Shown: positions 46,530 through 55,762, counted from the stretch's first letter. The stretch is DNA of 64,000 nucleotides from CAWFFV01 sp963814985 (GCA_963814985.1 CAWFFV010000016.1:1-64000); one strand, 5' to 3'. Numbers and translations are program-made. Notes: a model not told the origin generated them from the sequence alone.

Positions 46530-46652
46530 ATGTCAGTCAGGCCGTCCAATCAGCTAATGGAGTGGGCAAGAAATTGCCCAGGAGATGATCCAGCGAGGAT
46601 GGGTGCTGCGATCGCCTTTGTCAAGACTTTAAGACAGGCTGGTAAAGCCTAA
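46530..46652 (+). other. Possible 40-residue ORF, unassigned
   Basis: M-SVRPSNQLMEWARNCPGD followed by DPARMGAAIAFVKTLRQAGK-A. Composition looks protein-like, with one Cys and helical character. There is no clear ribosome-binding site. It may be a transposase tail or a small peptide. It overlaps the stop of the convergent methyltransferase by 4 bases. Confidence 0.2.
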
Positions 46653-47473
46653 CATTTCTTACAGACATAAATGACAGGTGTAAGTTTGCCCAATAATTGA
46701 TAGACATGCCAGTAGCAGGAAGCCAGAGAGATATCATATATCTCTTTGCCATGACTGGCGAGGATTTTATTTTTAACTCGTTTCATTCTTGCAATACGCA
46801 GAAGCTCTTTTGAACACAGTCCTTCACTTTCTTCCAGATATTCCATCCATTCGCCACCAATAACTTCTCTAGAAAGTACCTGTAAATTTGCATTATTGAA
46901 TATGTCTTCAACATAAGTCGAAGACATGTTTTCTGACATAATCCCGAGTGATTTATATAAATACTCAGCCTCACCAATTTCGAGAAGTGCGGTAGCGAAC
47001 ATAGTATAAATTATCATATTCCCACTATACTTCAGAACCCGCACACATTCCTGTATGCCTTGTCTCAAGTCATAAACGTGGGTCAGCATGTCACTGCACC
47101 ATATCAGATCAAAAGTTAGATCCTCACAAGGAATGGCTTCGATAGTTCCTTGTTGTAGAGTAATGAGTTCACCTACCTCTCCTTTGGCTAGTCGGCTTCG
47201 TGCTTGTTCCAGGTTATTTATCACTGGATCAATTCCCACAACGTGGCACCCAAACCGCTGTGCCAGTTCATATGCATAGGTTCCTACTCCACATCCAATA
47301 TCCAATACTGTGTAGTGAGGATCAACTCCAAGGTGCTTGGTAATATTGTATAGCATTTTAGGAGAACGAGGATTAAGACTTTTGTCTAGCTGCGCAAACA
47401 ACCTTCTACCATGTTCCGACCAAATATGCCCATAAATTGTTTCAACGGTTATCTTACTGGTTCCATCAATCAT
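46649..47473 (-). CDS. SAM-dependent methyltransferase
   Basis: 274 residues. Class I Rossmann methyltransferase: motif I VLDIGCGVGTYAYELA, VVGIDPVINNLEQARSRLAK (motif II), FDLIWCSDMLTHVYDLRQGI (post-motif III). The N-terminal cap (TVETIYGHIWSEHGRRLFAQ) is typical of small-molecule methyltransferases. It lies within the biosynthetic region but on the opposite strand to NRPS and MFS genes. The right end of the TnpB element lies less than 45 bases upstream of its start, so its promoter has probably been affected. Confidence 0.85.
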   Translation of the reverse strand: MIDGTSKITVETIYGHIWSEHGRRLFAQLDKSLNPRSPKMLYNITKHLGVDPHYTVLDIGCGVGTYAYELAQRFGCHVVGIDPVINNLEQARSRLAKGEVGELITLQQGTIEAIPCEDLTFDLIWCSDMLTHVYDLRQGIQECVRVLKYSGNMIIYTMFATALLEIGEAEYLYKSLGIMSENMSSTYVEDIFNNANLQVLSREVIGGEWMEYLEESEGLCSKELLRIARMKRVKNKILASHGKEIYDISLASCYWHVYQLLGKLTPVIYVCKKC

Positions 47474-47542
47474 ATCTTCACTCCAGGCCTCGCTCTTGGT
47501 TATATCTTATGTGAAGCACCCCATGCATGAATGCAGAGGCTT

Positions 47543-48808
47543 CTACAGTCTTCCCAACGTGTGGGATCGCTGTGAGACACTTCCTGCCCCGTTCAATTTC
47601 TGGAGATGGGAGCGATGCAAGATATTCCGAGCGGCGTTCTGGTCTCTGTCCAATTCGCACCCGCAATGAGGACAGGAATGCCAGCGTACCGAAAGGTCCT
47701 TCTTGACGACACACCCGCAACGACTACACGCCTGGGAGGTTCCATGAGGTGCAACTTTGACGACGGTACAGCCAGCCTCTTCCGCTTTGCTTGTACAGAG
47801 TGCGACAAATATACCCCATCCTGCATCCAGGATGCTTTTATTCAAGCCGCCTTTGGCAGCGGCACCATTGGGAAGATAGTTCCCGTTTTCGTCTTGTTTG
47901 GGTTCCGGCGTTTTGGTCATGTTCTCAACCTTGAGATCTTCAAAGACCAGTGTCCCATAGGTGTTGATCAGTTTGCGAGACTCTTGATGCAAGAAGTCCC
48001 GTCGTTTGTTGCAAGATTTCCGATAGAGTCGAGAAAGCTCTTTCTTGGCACGGTTGCGCCTGTGACTCCCCTTTTTCCGACGTGCGATCTTTTTGTGAGC
48101 TTGCTGGATCTCTTCTTCCATGGTGCGATAGACACGTGGGTTTTCAATGAAGGTGCCATCGGAGAGAGCAGCAAAGGAGTTAATACCCAGGTCAATGCCA
48201 ACCTCTTCTTCAGATGGATGGAAGGCCATGGAGGGATCACATTCATATTCTGTGGTGAAAATGGCGTACCACTGCTCTCCCTCTCGTTTGATGGTACAGG
48301 TTTTGATGGTGCCTTTCATCTCACGATGGAGTTTGATCTTGACATGTCCTATTTTACTGAGATGCAGACGCCCCTTGATGAGTTCATAGCCACCCTGTGG
48401 ATACGTGAAACTGTCGTAGCGGTCCCCGCTTTTGAAACGAGGATAGCCAGGTTTCTCTCCATTCATCACACGTCTGAAGAAGTTGTCCATGGCTTTGTCA
48501 AGACGCTTCAAGACATCTTGCTGGACCTGGCTGTGGATATCCTGATATTCTTCTCGCAATGCTTTGATGGCCGGCAGTTGGTTGGCTTGCATCTTGTAGG
48601 AGACAGACACCCCATTCATGCGATAGGCTTCACGCCTTTCTTCAAGAGCGGCATTGTACAACTCTTTGCAACGGCGCAGCGTCCATTCCAGCTTTCCGAT
48701 CTGCTTTTGCGTCGGGCAGATGCGGAACTTATACGCTTTGTTGCGAAGATTGGGATTCTTCGGTTTGCGCTCTTTCTTCTGTTGTGTCTGTTTGTCTGCC
48801 TGAGCCAA
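47543..48808 (-). CDS. tnpB: RNA-guided endonuclease TnpB (second copy, different lineage)
   Basis: 421 residues from a TTG placed directly after the RHH stop codon. RuvC residues: Asp in GIDLGINSF, Glu in VFEDLKVENM, Asp in DRDQNAARNIL; zinc ribbon CSRCGC...CPHCGC. N-terminal YKFRICPTQKQIGKLEWTLR and the basic helix (KKIARRKKGSHRRNRAKKEL) are typical. An insertion with KQDENGNYLPNGAAAKGG lies after the Glu. It is only distantly similar to the copy at 5926. The omega-RNA should overlap the 3' end and right-end hairpin near 47520. Confidence 0.9.
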   Translation of the reverse strand: MAQADKQTQQKKERKPKNPNLRNKAYKFRICPTQKQIGKLEWTLRRCKELYNAALEERREAYRMNGVSVSYKMQANQLPAIKALREEYQDIHSQVQQDVLKRLDKAMDNFFRRVMNGEKPGYPRFKSGDRYDSFTYPQGGYELIKGRLHLSKIGHVKIKLHREMKGTIKTCTIKREGEQWYAIFTTEYECDPSMAFHPSEEEVGIDLGINSFAALSDGTFIENPRVYRTMEEEIQQAHKKIARRKKGSHRRNRAKKELSRLYRKSCNKRRDFLHQESRKLINTYGTLVFEDLKVENMTKTPEPKQDENGNYLPNGAAAKGGLNKSILDAGWGIFVALCTSKAEEAGCTVVKVAPHGTSQACSRCGCVVKKDLSVRWHSCPHCGCELDRDQNAARNILHRSHLQKLNGAGSVSQRSHTLGRL

Positions 48809-48961
48809 CTAGTTGCCTTTCTTCTGCCTTTTCACATGATCTTGGAGAGCCGTCAAAATCTCTCCATTCAGAGAGCGATTGTGCTGTTTTGCCGTCTCCC
48901 GTATCTGTTCCAACAGATGAGCGGGAAACCGGACGGTGAGAGGTTTGATCTCTTCTTTCAT
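48809..48961 (-). CDS. Arc/CopG-like ribbon-helix-helix protein upstream of TnpB
   Basis: 50 residues: KPLTVRFPAHLLEQIRETAK, then NRSLNGEILTALQDHVKR, an Arc-type RHH domain. Stop TAG (48811-48809) abuts the TTG start of tnpB with no gap, so the two are translationally coupled. It is too short to be obvious by ORF length. With the first element's divergent RHH gene this makes two TnpB elements, each with an RHH partner but in different gene orders. Confidence 0.8.
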   Translation of the reverse strand: MKEEIKPLTVRFPAHLLEQIRETAKQHNRSLNGEILTALQDHVKRQKKGN

Positions 48962-49344
48962 GTAACCATTTTATCATTCCTTTGGTTGCGTGTCAAGGAA
49001 GCTCTGATACCCCTCATCCCACGCCCCAAACAAGGAACGGCCCTCATATCCCCATGCATGAATGCAGGGGTTTTACGGGCCGGTTTGATAACGGTGCAAA
49101 AGCAATTTGATAGCAATTTAAGAGCCTGGTTCTAAACATGTAAAGCATATTTACTAAATCAGGTGGTATAATAGCTCCCATAAAAAACATAGAAATCAGA
49201 TGGTGTGTAATAGCTTTTATCTGCATGATATGTCTGGAAAAGTACAAATGGTTGTTCTGCCAAATCACAAAGAGGCACATACCATCACGAGTACTGTGCG
49301 GCCAGAATGGGCGATTGAGGTCTTTTAAGTAAGAAGGAGTGCAA

Positions 49345-51313
49345 ATGTCTGATTTTTGGTGTGATGATAGCAAAGATTTAGAAGGCGATTTAAAACAATT
49401 CTTTTCAGGAAAGCAAGTGGCCTGTGAAAAAACACAGGAAGAGCTTTGGAATGCTACCCAGCAAGGCTTCCCTCAGTATCCGTGTATCCAGCACCTCTTC
49501 GAGCAACAAGTCGAACGTGCACCGCAGGCTGTGGCTCTCTGCTTTGGAGATCAATCTCTTACCTATCAGGAACTGAACCAGCAGGCGAACCGTCTGGCAC
49601 ATTATCTACAACGTTTAGGGGTCGGACCTGACACGCTGGTTGGTATCTGTATAGAGTGTTCACTAGATATGGTAATAGCTCTCCTTGGCATCCTGAAAGC
49701 GGGAGGGGCCTATGTCCCACTGGACCCAACATACCCACATGAACGCCTGGCTTTTATGCTTGCTGATTCTGAGTTGACGCTGCTCATAACCCAGCAGCAT
49801 CTCACTGAAAAGTTGCCAACCCATAAGGCACGTGTCATTTACCTTAACACAGATAAAAAATTGATTGCTCAGGAGAGCGAAAAGAATCCGACAAGCAATG
49901 TGACATATCAACATCTTGCGTACGTCATCTATACTTCTGGCTCAACTGGGAGACCCAAGGGCGTTCTTGTCGAGCATCGTGGCTTAAGAAACATGATTGA
50001 GGCCCAGCTTCGTACCTTCGCTGTACAACCACACTGTCGCGTTCTCCAGTTTGCCTCTCTGAGTTTTGATGCATCGGTTTCAGGAAATCTTTATGGCATG
50101 GTTTGCAGGTGCACAGTTACACCTGATCCCCGCTGATTTACGCTGGCCTGCACCTGTTTTGCACAAGTTTTTATATGAGCATGCCATTACAACCATCACA
50201 CTGTCTCCGGCAGTTCTGGCTGTCTTATCTTCCGATGGGTTATCAGATCTCCAGACTGTCATTTCTGCGGCGGACGAGTTATCTGCTCATATCGTAGAGC
50301 GCTGGTCTGTGGGACGCCATTTATTTAATGCATATGGGCCAACAGAAAGCACTGTTTGTACCACGATCAGTGTCTGTACCGATGGATCTCGTAAACCTAC
50401 TATTGGTTATCCGCTAGCTAATACGCAGGTCTACTTACTCGATGACTCTCTTCAGCCCGTTCCAATTGGCATACCTGCCCAGATGTATATTGGTGGCGTG
50501 GGCCTGGCGCGTGGTTATCTGAATCGCCCAGAGCTGACAGCTGAAAAATTCGTTCCCAATCCTTTTAGCGCAGAGCCTGGAGCAAGGTTATATAAGACCG
50601 GTGATATAGCACGTTACTTGCCAGATGGGTCCATCGATTATCTGGGACGTATTGATCGTATGGTCAAAGTGCGTGGCTTTCGTATCGAGCTGAGTGAAAT
50701 TGAGTCCACGCTCCGAGAACATCCAGCGGTGCGTGAAGCGATTGCGTTGGCACACGAAGATCAAGCAGGCTATAAAAAGCTCGTTGCTTACCTGGTTCTG
50801 GAACATCAAAACCAGCTTTCATCTCACCAACTACGAGAATACTTACAGGAAAATATTCCTGATTATATGATTCCTTCGATTTTTGTATTCTTAGATGCCT
50901 TCCCATTAACAGTCAACGGAAAAATAGATCACCGAGCATTACCACAAGCTGCACAGTTGAGCGATACCACAAAAGAAACTTTTGTTGCGCCCCGCAATAC
51001 CATCGAAGAGATGTTGAGCACTATCTGGAGTCAGGTACTCGAGATAGAACGAATTAGCATGGATGACAACTTCTTCGATCTGGGAGGTCATTCCCTCCTG
51101 GCAACACGGATGTTCGTACAAATACATGACTTTTTTCAGGTGGATCTCTCATTGCGTGACCTCTTTGAAGCCCCAACCATTGTGTCCTTTGCACGCATAA
51201 TTACAGAGAAACAGGCTCAGAAAGCAGATGATGAGCTTCTAGACCAAATACTTGCAGAACTGGAGCAACTATCGGATGAAGAAGCCAGACGGGACTTAAA
51301 GAGCAATTCATAA
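49345..51313 (+). CDS. NRPS A-PCP protein without condensation domain (predicted Tyr/aromatic), one frameshift
   Basis: Start at ATG 49345 (AAGGAG upstream); an unusual acidic leader (MSDFWCDDSKDLEGDLKQFF) precedes the A domain. YTSGSTGRPKG, SFDASVS (then one G too many near 50088), EIFMAWFAGAQL, NAYGPTEST, YKTGD and the carrier motif DNFFDLGGHSL follow. Specificity residues read D-A-S-T-I-A-A-V-C, close to known Tyr codes. There is no condensation or thioesterase domain, so the loaded residue must be passed to another enzyme, such as the C domain of the Leu module. The protein ends in an acidic helical tail (LLDQILAELEQLSDEEARRD). Confidence 0.87.
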
Positions 51314-51500
51314 TGGATGCGACGTTAGGGCAGTTAACCTAAATCCACCATACGCGTAAGTGATAGATCAAAAGGAGAAAATATCCGGCATACGCGTGAA
51401 ATAAATAAAACGAGCCAGATGATAACAGCATGCAAGATGAGCTCCTTAACCTCTGCTCGAAGAAGCCTGGCGCCCACCCCGGCACCCCGGCGATCTCTGC

Positions 51501-51529
51501 TTGACTTCATCTATCTCTTATGCTATAGT
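51501..51529 (+). promoter_or_regulatory. Promoter of the T-box/AspRS transcript
   Basis: TTGACT (51501-51506), 17 bases, TATAGT (51524-51529). Transcription should start near 51536, just before the T-box stem I. Bases 51314-51500 hold no gene; a short direct repeat CATACGCGT occurs twice there. Confidence 0.75.
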
Positions 51530-51535
51530 TCATAA

Positions 51536-51840
51536 TTAAGTGAAACTCACAAGCAACGAAAGAGGCAGATTGAGAAGCTTTACCGATGTATAGAGAACGA
51601 TACACTTGCTGAAAGTATCGTCATTGGTCCTCCTCAATGACACTCTCGAGCCAGCCTGCGAACCAACCTTCTCTGGAGGTTGTAAAGCTAGTTCGGGGCG
51701 TACCCGTTATAGTGCGACGGTTCGATTGGTATCCCAATCACGGGATGTGAAGAACCGACAGAGGTCCCTTTACGGGACAAATGGTAGTGGCATCACGATA
51801 AACATCTCTACACTCGTCCTCCAGAGAGAACGAGTTTTTT
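51536..51840 (+). promoter_or_regulatory. T-box riboswitch, Asp specifier
   Basis: Stem I: AGAG (51561-51564) pairs with CTCT (51643-51646) and ATTGAG (51569-51574) with CTCAAT (51633-51638). Between them the specifier loop shows GAC-A (51639-51642), the Asp codon followed by a purine. The apical part has AGAGA...CACTTGCTGAAAG, as usual. Stem III is GTCCC-N5-GGGAC (about 51764-51778). The T-box sequence is GTGGCATCACG (51787-51797), with UGGC able to pair with the GCCA end of tRNA-Asp (G73). The terminator ACTCGT...ACGAGT-TTTTTT is at 51812-51840. Uncharged tRNA-Asp would stabilise the antiterminator and allow aspS transcription. Confidence 0.8.
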
Positions 51841-51970
51841 GTTACACATCATATGGTTCCCATAAGGAAGACACTCGTCATTCAGACAAACAGAGGGCTT
51901 GCCGGGGTGAACTTCCTTCTACCATTCTGGCAGACCCTCCACTAGTAAAGATATACAAGAGGTTTTTCTC

Positions 51971-53278
51971 ATGGAACGAATTTATACAACAGAGGTCAAG
52001 GCACACATTGGCGAGCGTGTTCGCCTTGCTGGTTGGTTGCAGTCACAGCGGTTATTGGGAAGTATTAGCTTTCTCGTTATCCGCGATGGATGGGGTACTG
52101 TACAGGCTGTAGCAGAGACAGAAGAAGAAATAAGGCCACTGGTTGAGGCTAATATCAGTGTCGAAAGTGTTCTAGCAATCGAGGGATTGGTTGTTAGTGC
52201 GGCTCAGGCACCCGGAGGAGTCGAACTTCACGACCTCCATATTGATGTAATCACACCTGTAATGGAGCCACCACCGATACCGCTTAACAAGCGTAAAATC
52301 GCTGCGAATATTGGCACGCTGCTCGACCACGCTGCCGTAATGAACCGCCATCCGGCTCGAAGAGCTATTTTCTCTCTTGGAACTGGGGTAGTGGCGGGCT
52401 TTCGTAGCGCACTTGTCGCCAGAGATTTTATCGAGATACAATCACCTAAGATTGTTGCCTCCGTTACAGAGAGTGGGGCTAATGTCTTCAAACTTGACTA
52501 CTTTGGACGACCAGCATACCTGGCTCAGAGTCCGCAATTCTACAAGCAGATCATGGTGGGTGTCTTCGAGCGCGTTTTTGAGGTGGGTCCGGTCTTTCGT
52601 GCGGAACCCCATGATACTACGCGCCATATTAACGAGTATGTTAGCCTGGACATTGAGTTTGGCTTCATCGAGAACCATCTTACTGTGATGGCATTACTAC
52701 GAGATGTTATTGCTACTATCCTTACTACACTGAACGAGCACTATGCCGCTGCCCTTGAACTGCTACAAGTTCGGATGCCGACTATACCAGCTCAGGTTCC
52801 GCATATCCATTTCGCCGATGCGCAAGAATTGATCTTCAAGCGTCATAAGGTTGATGTGCGCGGTGAGCCTGACCTTTCGCCACAGGATGAGCGCTGGCTG
52901 GGTGAATGGGCACAACAGGAATTTGGTAGCGATTTCCTGTTCGTCACCGGTTATCCAATGCGCAAGCGTCCTTTCTACACATATCCTGAACAGGGAAGGC
53001 CGGAATACTCAAACTCATTCGACTTACTCTTCCGGGGAACCGAACTGGTCACTGGTGGACAGCGCTTACATCGTTACGAGGACTACATAGCCGCACTAGA
53101 GAAAGCAAACCTACCGCTGGAGCCATTCGAGTCGTACCTGGAAGCTTTCAAGTATGGTATGCCACCACACGGCGGATTTGCTATCGGGCTAGAACGGCTA
53201 CTGATGCAGTTGACTGGTGTTCCCAACATCCGATTAGTCACACTCTTCCCACGTGATCTAGCACGACTCGTGCCGTAA
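51971..53278 (+). CDS. aspS: Aspartyl-tRNA synthetase, archaeal/non-discriminating type
   Basis: 435 residues, the short archaeal-type AspRS length without the bacterial GAD insertion. N-terminal OB fold (TEVKAHIGERVRLAGWLQSQ). Catalytic domain: YLAQSPQFYKQIMV, motif 2 GPVFRAEPHDTTRH, DIEFGF, and motif 3 GGFAIGLERLLMQL; end LFPRD. All key residues are present. It charges tRNA-Asp, and this type can also charge tRNA-Asn. T-box control by Asp-tRNA is unusual for a housekeeping copy, and the gene heads the rSAM/aaRS-like cluster. So it may be a dedicated supply or a resistant duplicate; whether another AspRS exists elsewhere is not visible here. Confidence 0.92.
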   Translation: MERIYTTEVKAHIGERVRLAGWLQSQRLLGSISFLVIRDGWGTVQAVAETEEEIRPLVEANISVESVLAIEGLVVSAAQAPGGVELHDLHIDVITPVMEPPPIPLNKRKIAANIGTLLDHAAVMNRHPARRAIFSLGTGVVAGFRSALVARDFIEIQSPKIVASVTESGANVFKLDYFGRPAYLAQSPQFYKQIMVGVFERVFEVGPVFRAEPHDTTRHINEYVSLDIEFGFIENHLTVMALLRDVIATILTTLNEHYAAALELLQVRMPTIPAQVPHIHFADAQELIFKRHKVDVRGEPDLSPQDERWLGEWAQQEFGSDFLFVTGYPMRKRPFYTYPEQGRPEYSNSFDLLFRGTELVTGGQRLHRYEDYIAALEKANLPLEPFESYLEAFKYGMPPHGGFAIGLERLLMQLTGVPNIRLVTLFPRDLARLVP

Positions 53279-53289
53279 ATATGACAGTG

Positions 53290-53439
53290 TTGCAAAAAAA
53301 TTTCAGCTCATCAAAATGATGCATACTTGAAAATCGTATCATGGTAAAACATGCAGAAGATGTGCTCTTTCTCTTAAGTAATGATTTTGTTGCTGCTATT
53401 CTCTATGCATGCCTTTGATGGGCTGAAATTTTTTTGCAA
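53290..53439. repeat. 150-bp MITE-like element with 26-bp terminal inverted repeats
   Basis: 53290-53315 and 53414-53439 are complementary at 25 of 26 positions (TTGCAAAAAAATTTCAGC at the outer edge). The interior, about 98 bases, is non-coding. It lies 12 bases after aspS. No clear target duplication. A transcript would fold into a long hairpin, so it may also end aspS transcription. Confidence 0.55.
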
Positions 53440-53572
53440 TACTACCTCTCTCTGAAGAACTATTCTATTACAGAAGAAGAAGAAAGGCGGCAACAAGAGG
53501 ACTGCCTGACGGCAGCTTTCTTTCTTCCCTCCCATACTCTCAAGGGATATGGATCTCCAGAAAGGATTTTTT

Positions 53573-55762
53573 ATGAGGCATTCTGAAGCTTTCGCCTGCC
53601 CCGATGCGAAGGCCTATTTGGCAGTTCTTTTAGGTCTGCTAGAAGGTCGTGAAAGTCATCTCGTCATCCCCCTCTGGGGTCAAGGGGGCGATGCGATCCC
53701 ATTTGATTCGAAAGACTGGGAGCAGGAATTACTCAGAGCTCAACAACTTCTGGCTGGTCCAACAGAGAGCTTATTTCGAGCTATTACTGCGGCCTATGAG
53801 CCAGATGATGAAGAGACGATAGTGGTATCCTATGATAGCGAGCCGGAGTGGTTCTTACAGGCTTTGTTCTGGGCAGTAGTAACAAGGCGACGCTGTCTTG
53901 AGTGGCCGCAGGCACCACAAATGGAAGTTTCAGATAGGAAGCGACAATTGTTTGTCGGCTCGCCAAAAATCCCCTTGGATGTATTGGGGGGCTATTTCCC
54001 CGCAGGACTGCGGAGGGTTCCTGGCTGTCTTGTTAGCGCTGAACCTGCTCTGTTGAGCAAGTTGTTAATGCGCACTCTGCAATATACGCCTGCAAAGAAG
54101 TTAACTCATGGGAACTGCGTATTTCATATGGACTCATCCGATGCAATGGTTAAAAAGCAGCATACTTTATATAGTCAGGCTGGAAGTGTAGATACACGCT
54201 TGACTCAAGGCGGCCATGTACTGTTTGTATACGGGCACAGCCGTGAAGACCATTTTCTTCTACACTCATTAGCACTGGATTCGGTAGTTCTCTGTGGCGC
54301 TCAGCAGCGTGTTCCAAGAAATCCTTTCCCTGGCACTGAGGTGCCACCATGTCATTACTCCGGCAAATGTTTTGTAGATACCATACCCGTGGCACTCTTG
54401 AGGAAAAATAAACGGTCCTACATCAGGCGCCTCGAGGATTTAAACTTCACTCACTATGCGCTTGTTGGATGCCGTACATTTTGTTTAGATACTAATTCTT
54501 ATGGCCCTTTCTACGACCTGGCATTAGGCGCTATAGCTGGTGGAGCTGTATCGTATATAGGTGGATATTCTTTTCTTGAGATAAGCACAAACCAGACTAT
54601 TTTTCTCCATATGTTACTTCAGAGCGGTCTAAGCATAGGAGAAGCGCTGGATATCTATACCGAGTGGGCAATTTTTAGTAGCCAGGGCTGGGGCTCTCTC
54701 CGTTTTATTGGTGACCCTACCATTCGCTACGTGGAACAAACGCTTGCTCCGAGCTTTCAGCTTGAATGGGGTGCGAACACCTGTGTGCTTGAAGAAGAAA
54801 GGACAACTATGCGATGCCACCTGGCTGACCAGAGCACGCCCACTACAGAGGGGATTGCCCTCGTTATCACCTCTCCCATAGATGTGCCAATCTATTACGC
54901 TGTAGTACCCCGGCTAAATATGACAGAAATTTGGGTGTATGGCGCGCAACCATTCCCTCCCGGCGCTTATGTGATCACAGTACAAAAATATCAGCGAGAG
55001 GACCTGATCAACTGGATTACAGATGTGCCTGAGCGAGCCAGAATGCTAGAATATTTTAAATTGCTTACTACTCAAGAAAGCCATACATCGCTAAAGCATC
55101 TCCAGAACGAGTTAACACAGTTGACGCACCTCCTGCTCAACGGATATAGGGAACCTATAGGGAAGGCTTTACCAGAGGCCATAAATGACGTAGAGAAAGG
55201 GCTGTATCAGCTTCAGAAAAGCATTCTGCAACCATTGGCTTATCTGATGCAAGAGATGCCAGGAGACCCATCGTCTCACTATAGTACTCTTTGTATCTAT
55301 CAAGAAGAGCGCATAATGCAGTGTTCGAAATGCAATACTCCTCTGCTATCCTCTTTCGCTCAATTTCCCGGTCTATCCCAGGGGCAGCGCATCTTTGCCC
55401 AATGTATTGTCTGCGACGAGAGATCAGACCGGCCAGCGTCTAGCCAAATTCAACTGGACATACAGGTTTTTGAAGAAACATCCAATAATTATAGAGTTGA
55501 TCTCGTGATCACGAATAACGGTTCCCGTAGCGCAACAGCAAATATTGTTGGCATCATTGAAATGGGAAGATATTGGAACGCAACTGTGGAGCCTTCATGG
55601 GTAGAGATTCAGGTACCAGGAGGTAAGAGTGTAGCTATATCTCTACATATCTACAGTCCAACTGTCCCTCCGGGTTTGATGCAAATTTTTCGCCTCTTGT
55701 CACTCATTGATCTCGAATGGTTTTACTACTTCAAATCTCTGCCAGTGCACCGGATAGAGTAG
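53573..55762 (+). CDS. Caspase-fold (C25/gingipain-like) peptidase with C-terminal zinc ribbon
   Basis: 729 residues; start at ATG 53573 (AAAGGA upstream), not the earlier ATG at 53549. Around residues 220-410 the clan CD pattern appears: VLFVYGHSRED (catalytic His), HYALVGCRTFCLDTNSYGPF (catalytic Cys), GAIAGGAVSYIGGY, GLSIGEALDIYTEW and FIGDPTIRYV, as in C25 and other caspase-like enzymes. An N-terminal alpha/beta domain and a C-terminal part follow, with CSKC...CIVC (four-Cys zinc ribbon, about residues 595-625) and a final immunoglobulin-like domain (VDLVITNNGSRSATANIVGI). No signal peptide, so cytosolic. In this cluster it could remove a leader peptide. Confidence 0.65.
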   Translation: MRHSEAFACPDAKAYLAVLLGLLEGRESHLVIPLWGQGGDAIPFDSKDWEQELLRAQQLLAGPTESLFRAITAAYEPDDEETIVVSYDSEPEWFLQALFWAVVTRRRCLEWPQAPQMEVSDRKRQLFVGSPKIPLDVLGGYFPAGLRRVPGCLVSAEPALLSKLLMRTLQYTPAKKLTHGNCVFHMDSSDAMVKKQHTLYSQAGSVDTRLTQGGHVLFVYGHSREDHFLLHSLALDSVVLCGAQQRVPRNPFPGTEVPPCHYSGKCFVDTIPVALLRKNKRSYIRRLEDLNFTHYALVGCRTFCLDTNSYGPFYDLALGAIAGGAVSYIGGYSFLEISTNQTIFLHMLLQSGLSIGEALDIYTEWAIFSSQGWGSLRFIGDPTIRYVEQTLAPSFQLEWGANTCVLEEERTTMRCHLADQSTPTTEGIALVITSPIDVPIYYAVVPRLNMTEIWVYGAQPFPPGAYVITVQKYQREDLINWITDVPERARMLEYFKLLTTQESHTSLKHLQNELTQLTHLLLNGYREPIGKALPEAINDVEKGLYQLQKSILQPLAYLMQEMPGDPSSHYSTLCIYQEERIMQCSKCNTPLLSSFAQFPGLSQGQRIFAQCIVCDERSDRPASSQIQLDIQVFEETSNNYRVDLVITNNGSRSATANIVGIIEMGRYWNATVEPSWVEIQVPGGKSVAISLHIYSPTVPPGLMQIFRLLSLIDLEWFYYFKSLPVHRIE

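Larger units (their letters stand above)
47511..49080 (-). mobile_element. Second TnpB element with co-directional RHH gene
   Basis: Approximate bounds. Near-identical imperfect hairpins sit at both ends in the same orientation: CCCC-A-TGCAT-GA-ATGCA-GAGG (47519-47539) and CCCC-A-TGCAT-GA-ATGCA-GGGG (49050-49070). Between them are an RHH gene and tnpB, read on the minus strand. No tnpA. The element separates the methyltransferase from the A-PCP gene in the NRPS locus. Confidence 0.75.

Noticed and set aside
47606..49135. A 509-codon open frame on the plus strand
   Set aside because: It is the antisense shadow of the second tnpB and its RHH gene. The minus strand carries clear RuvC and zinc-ribbon motifs.
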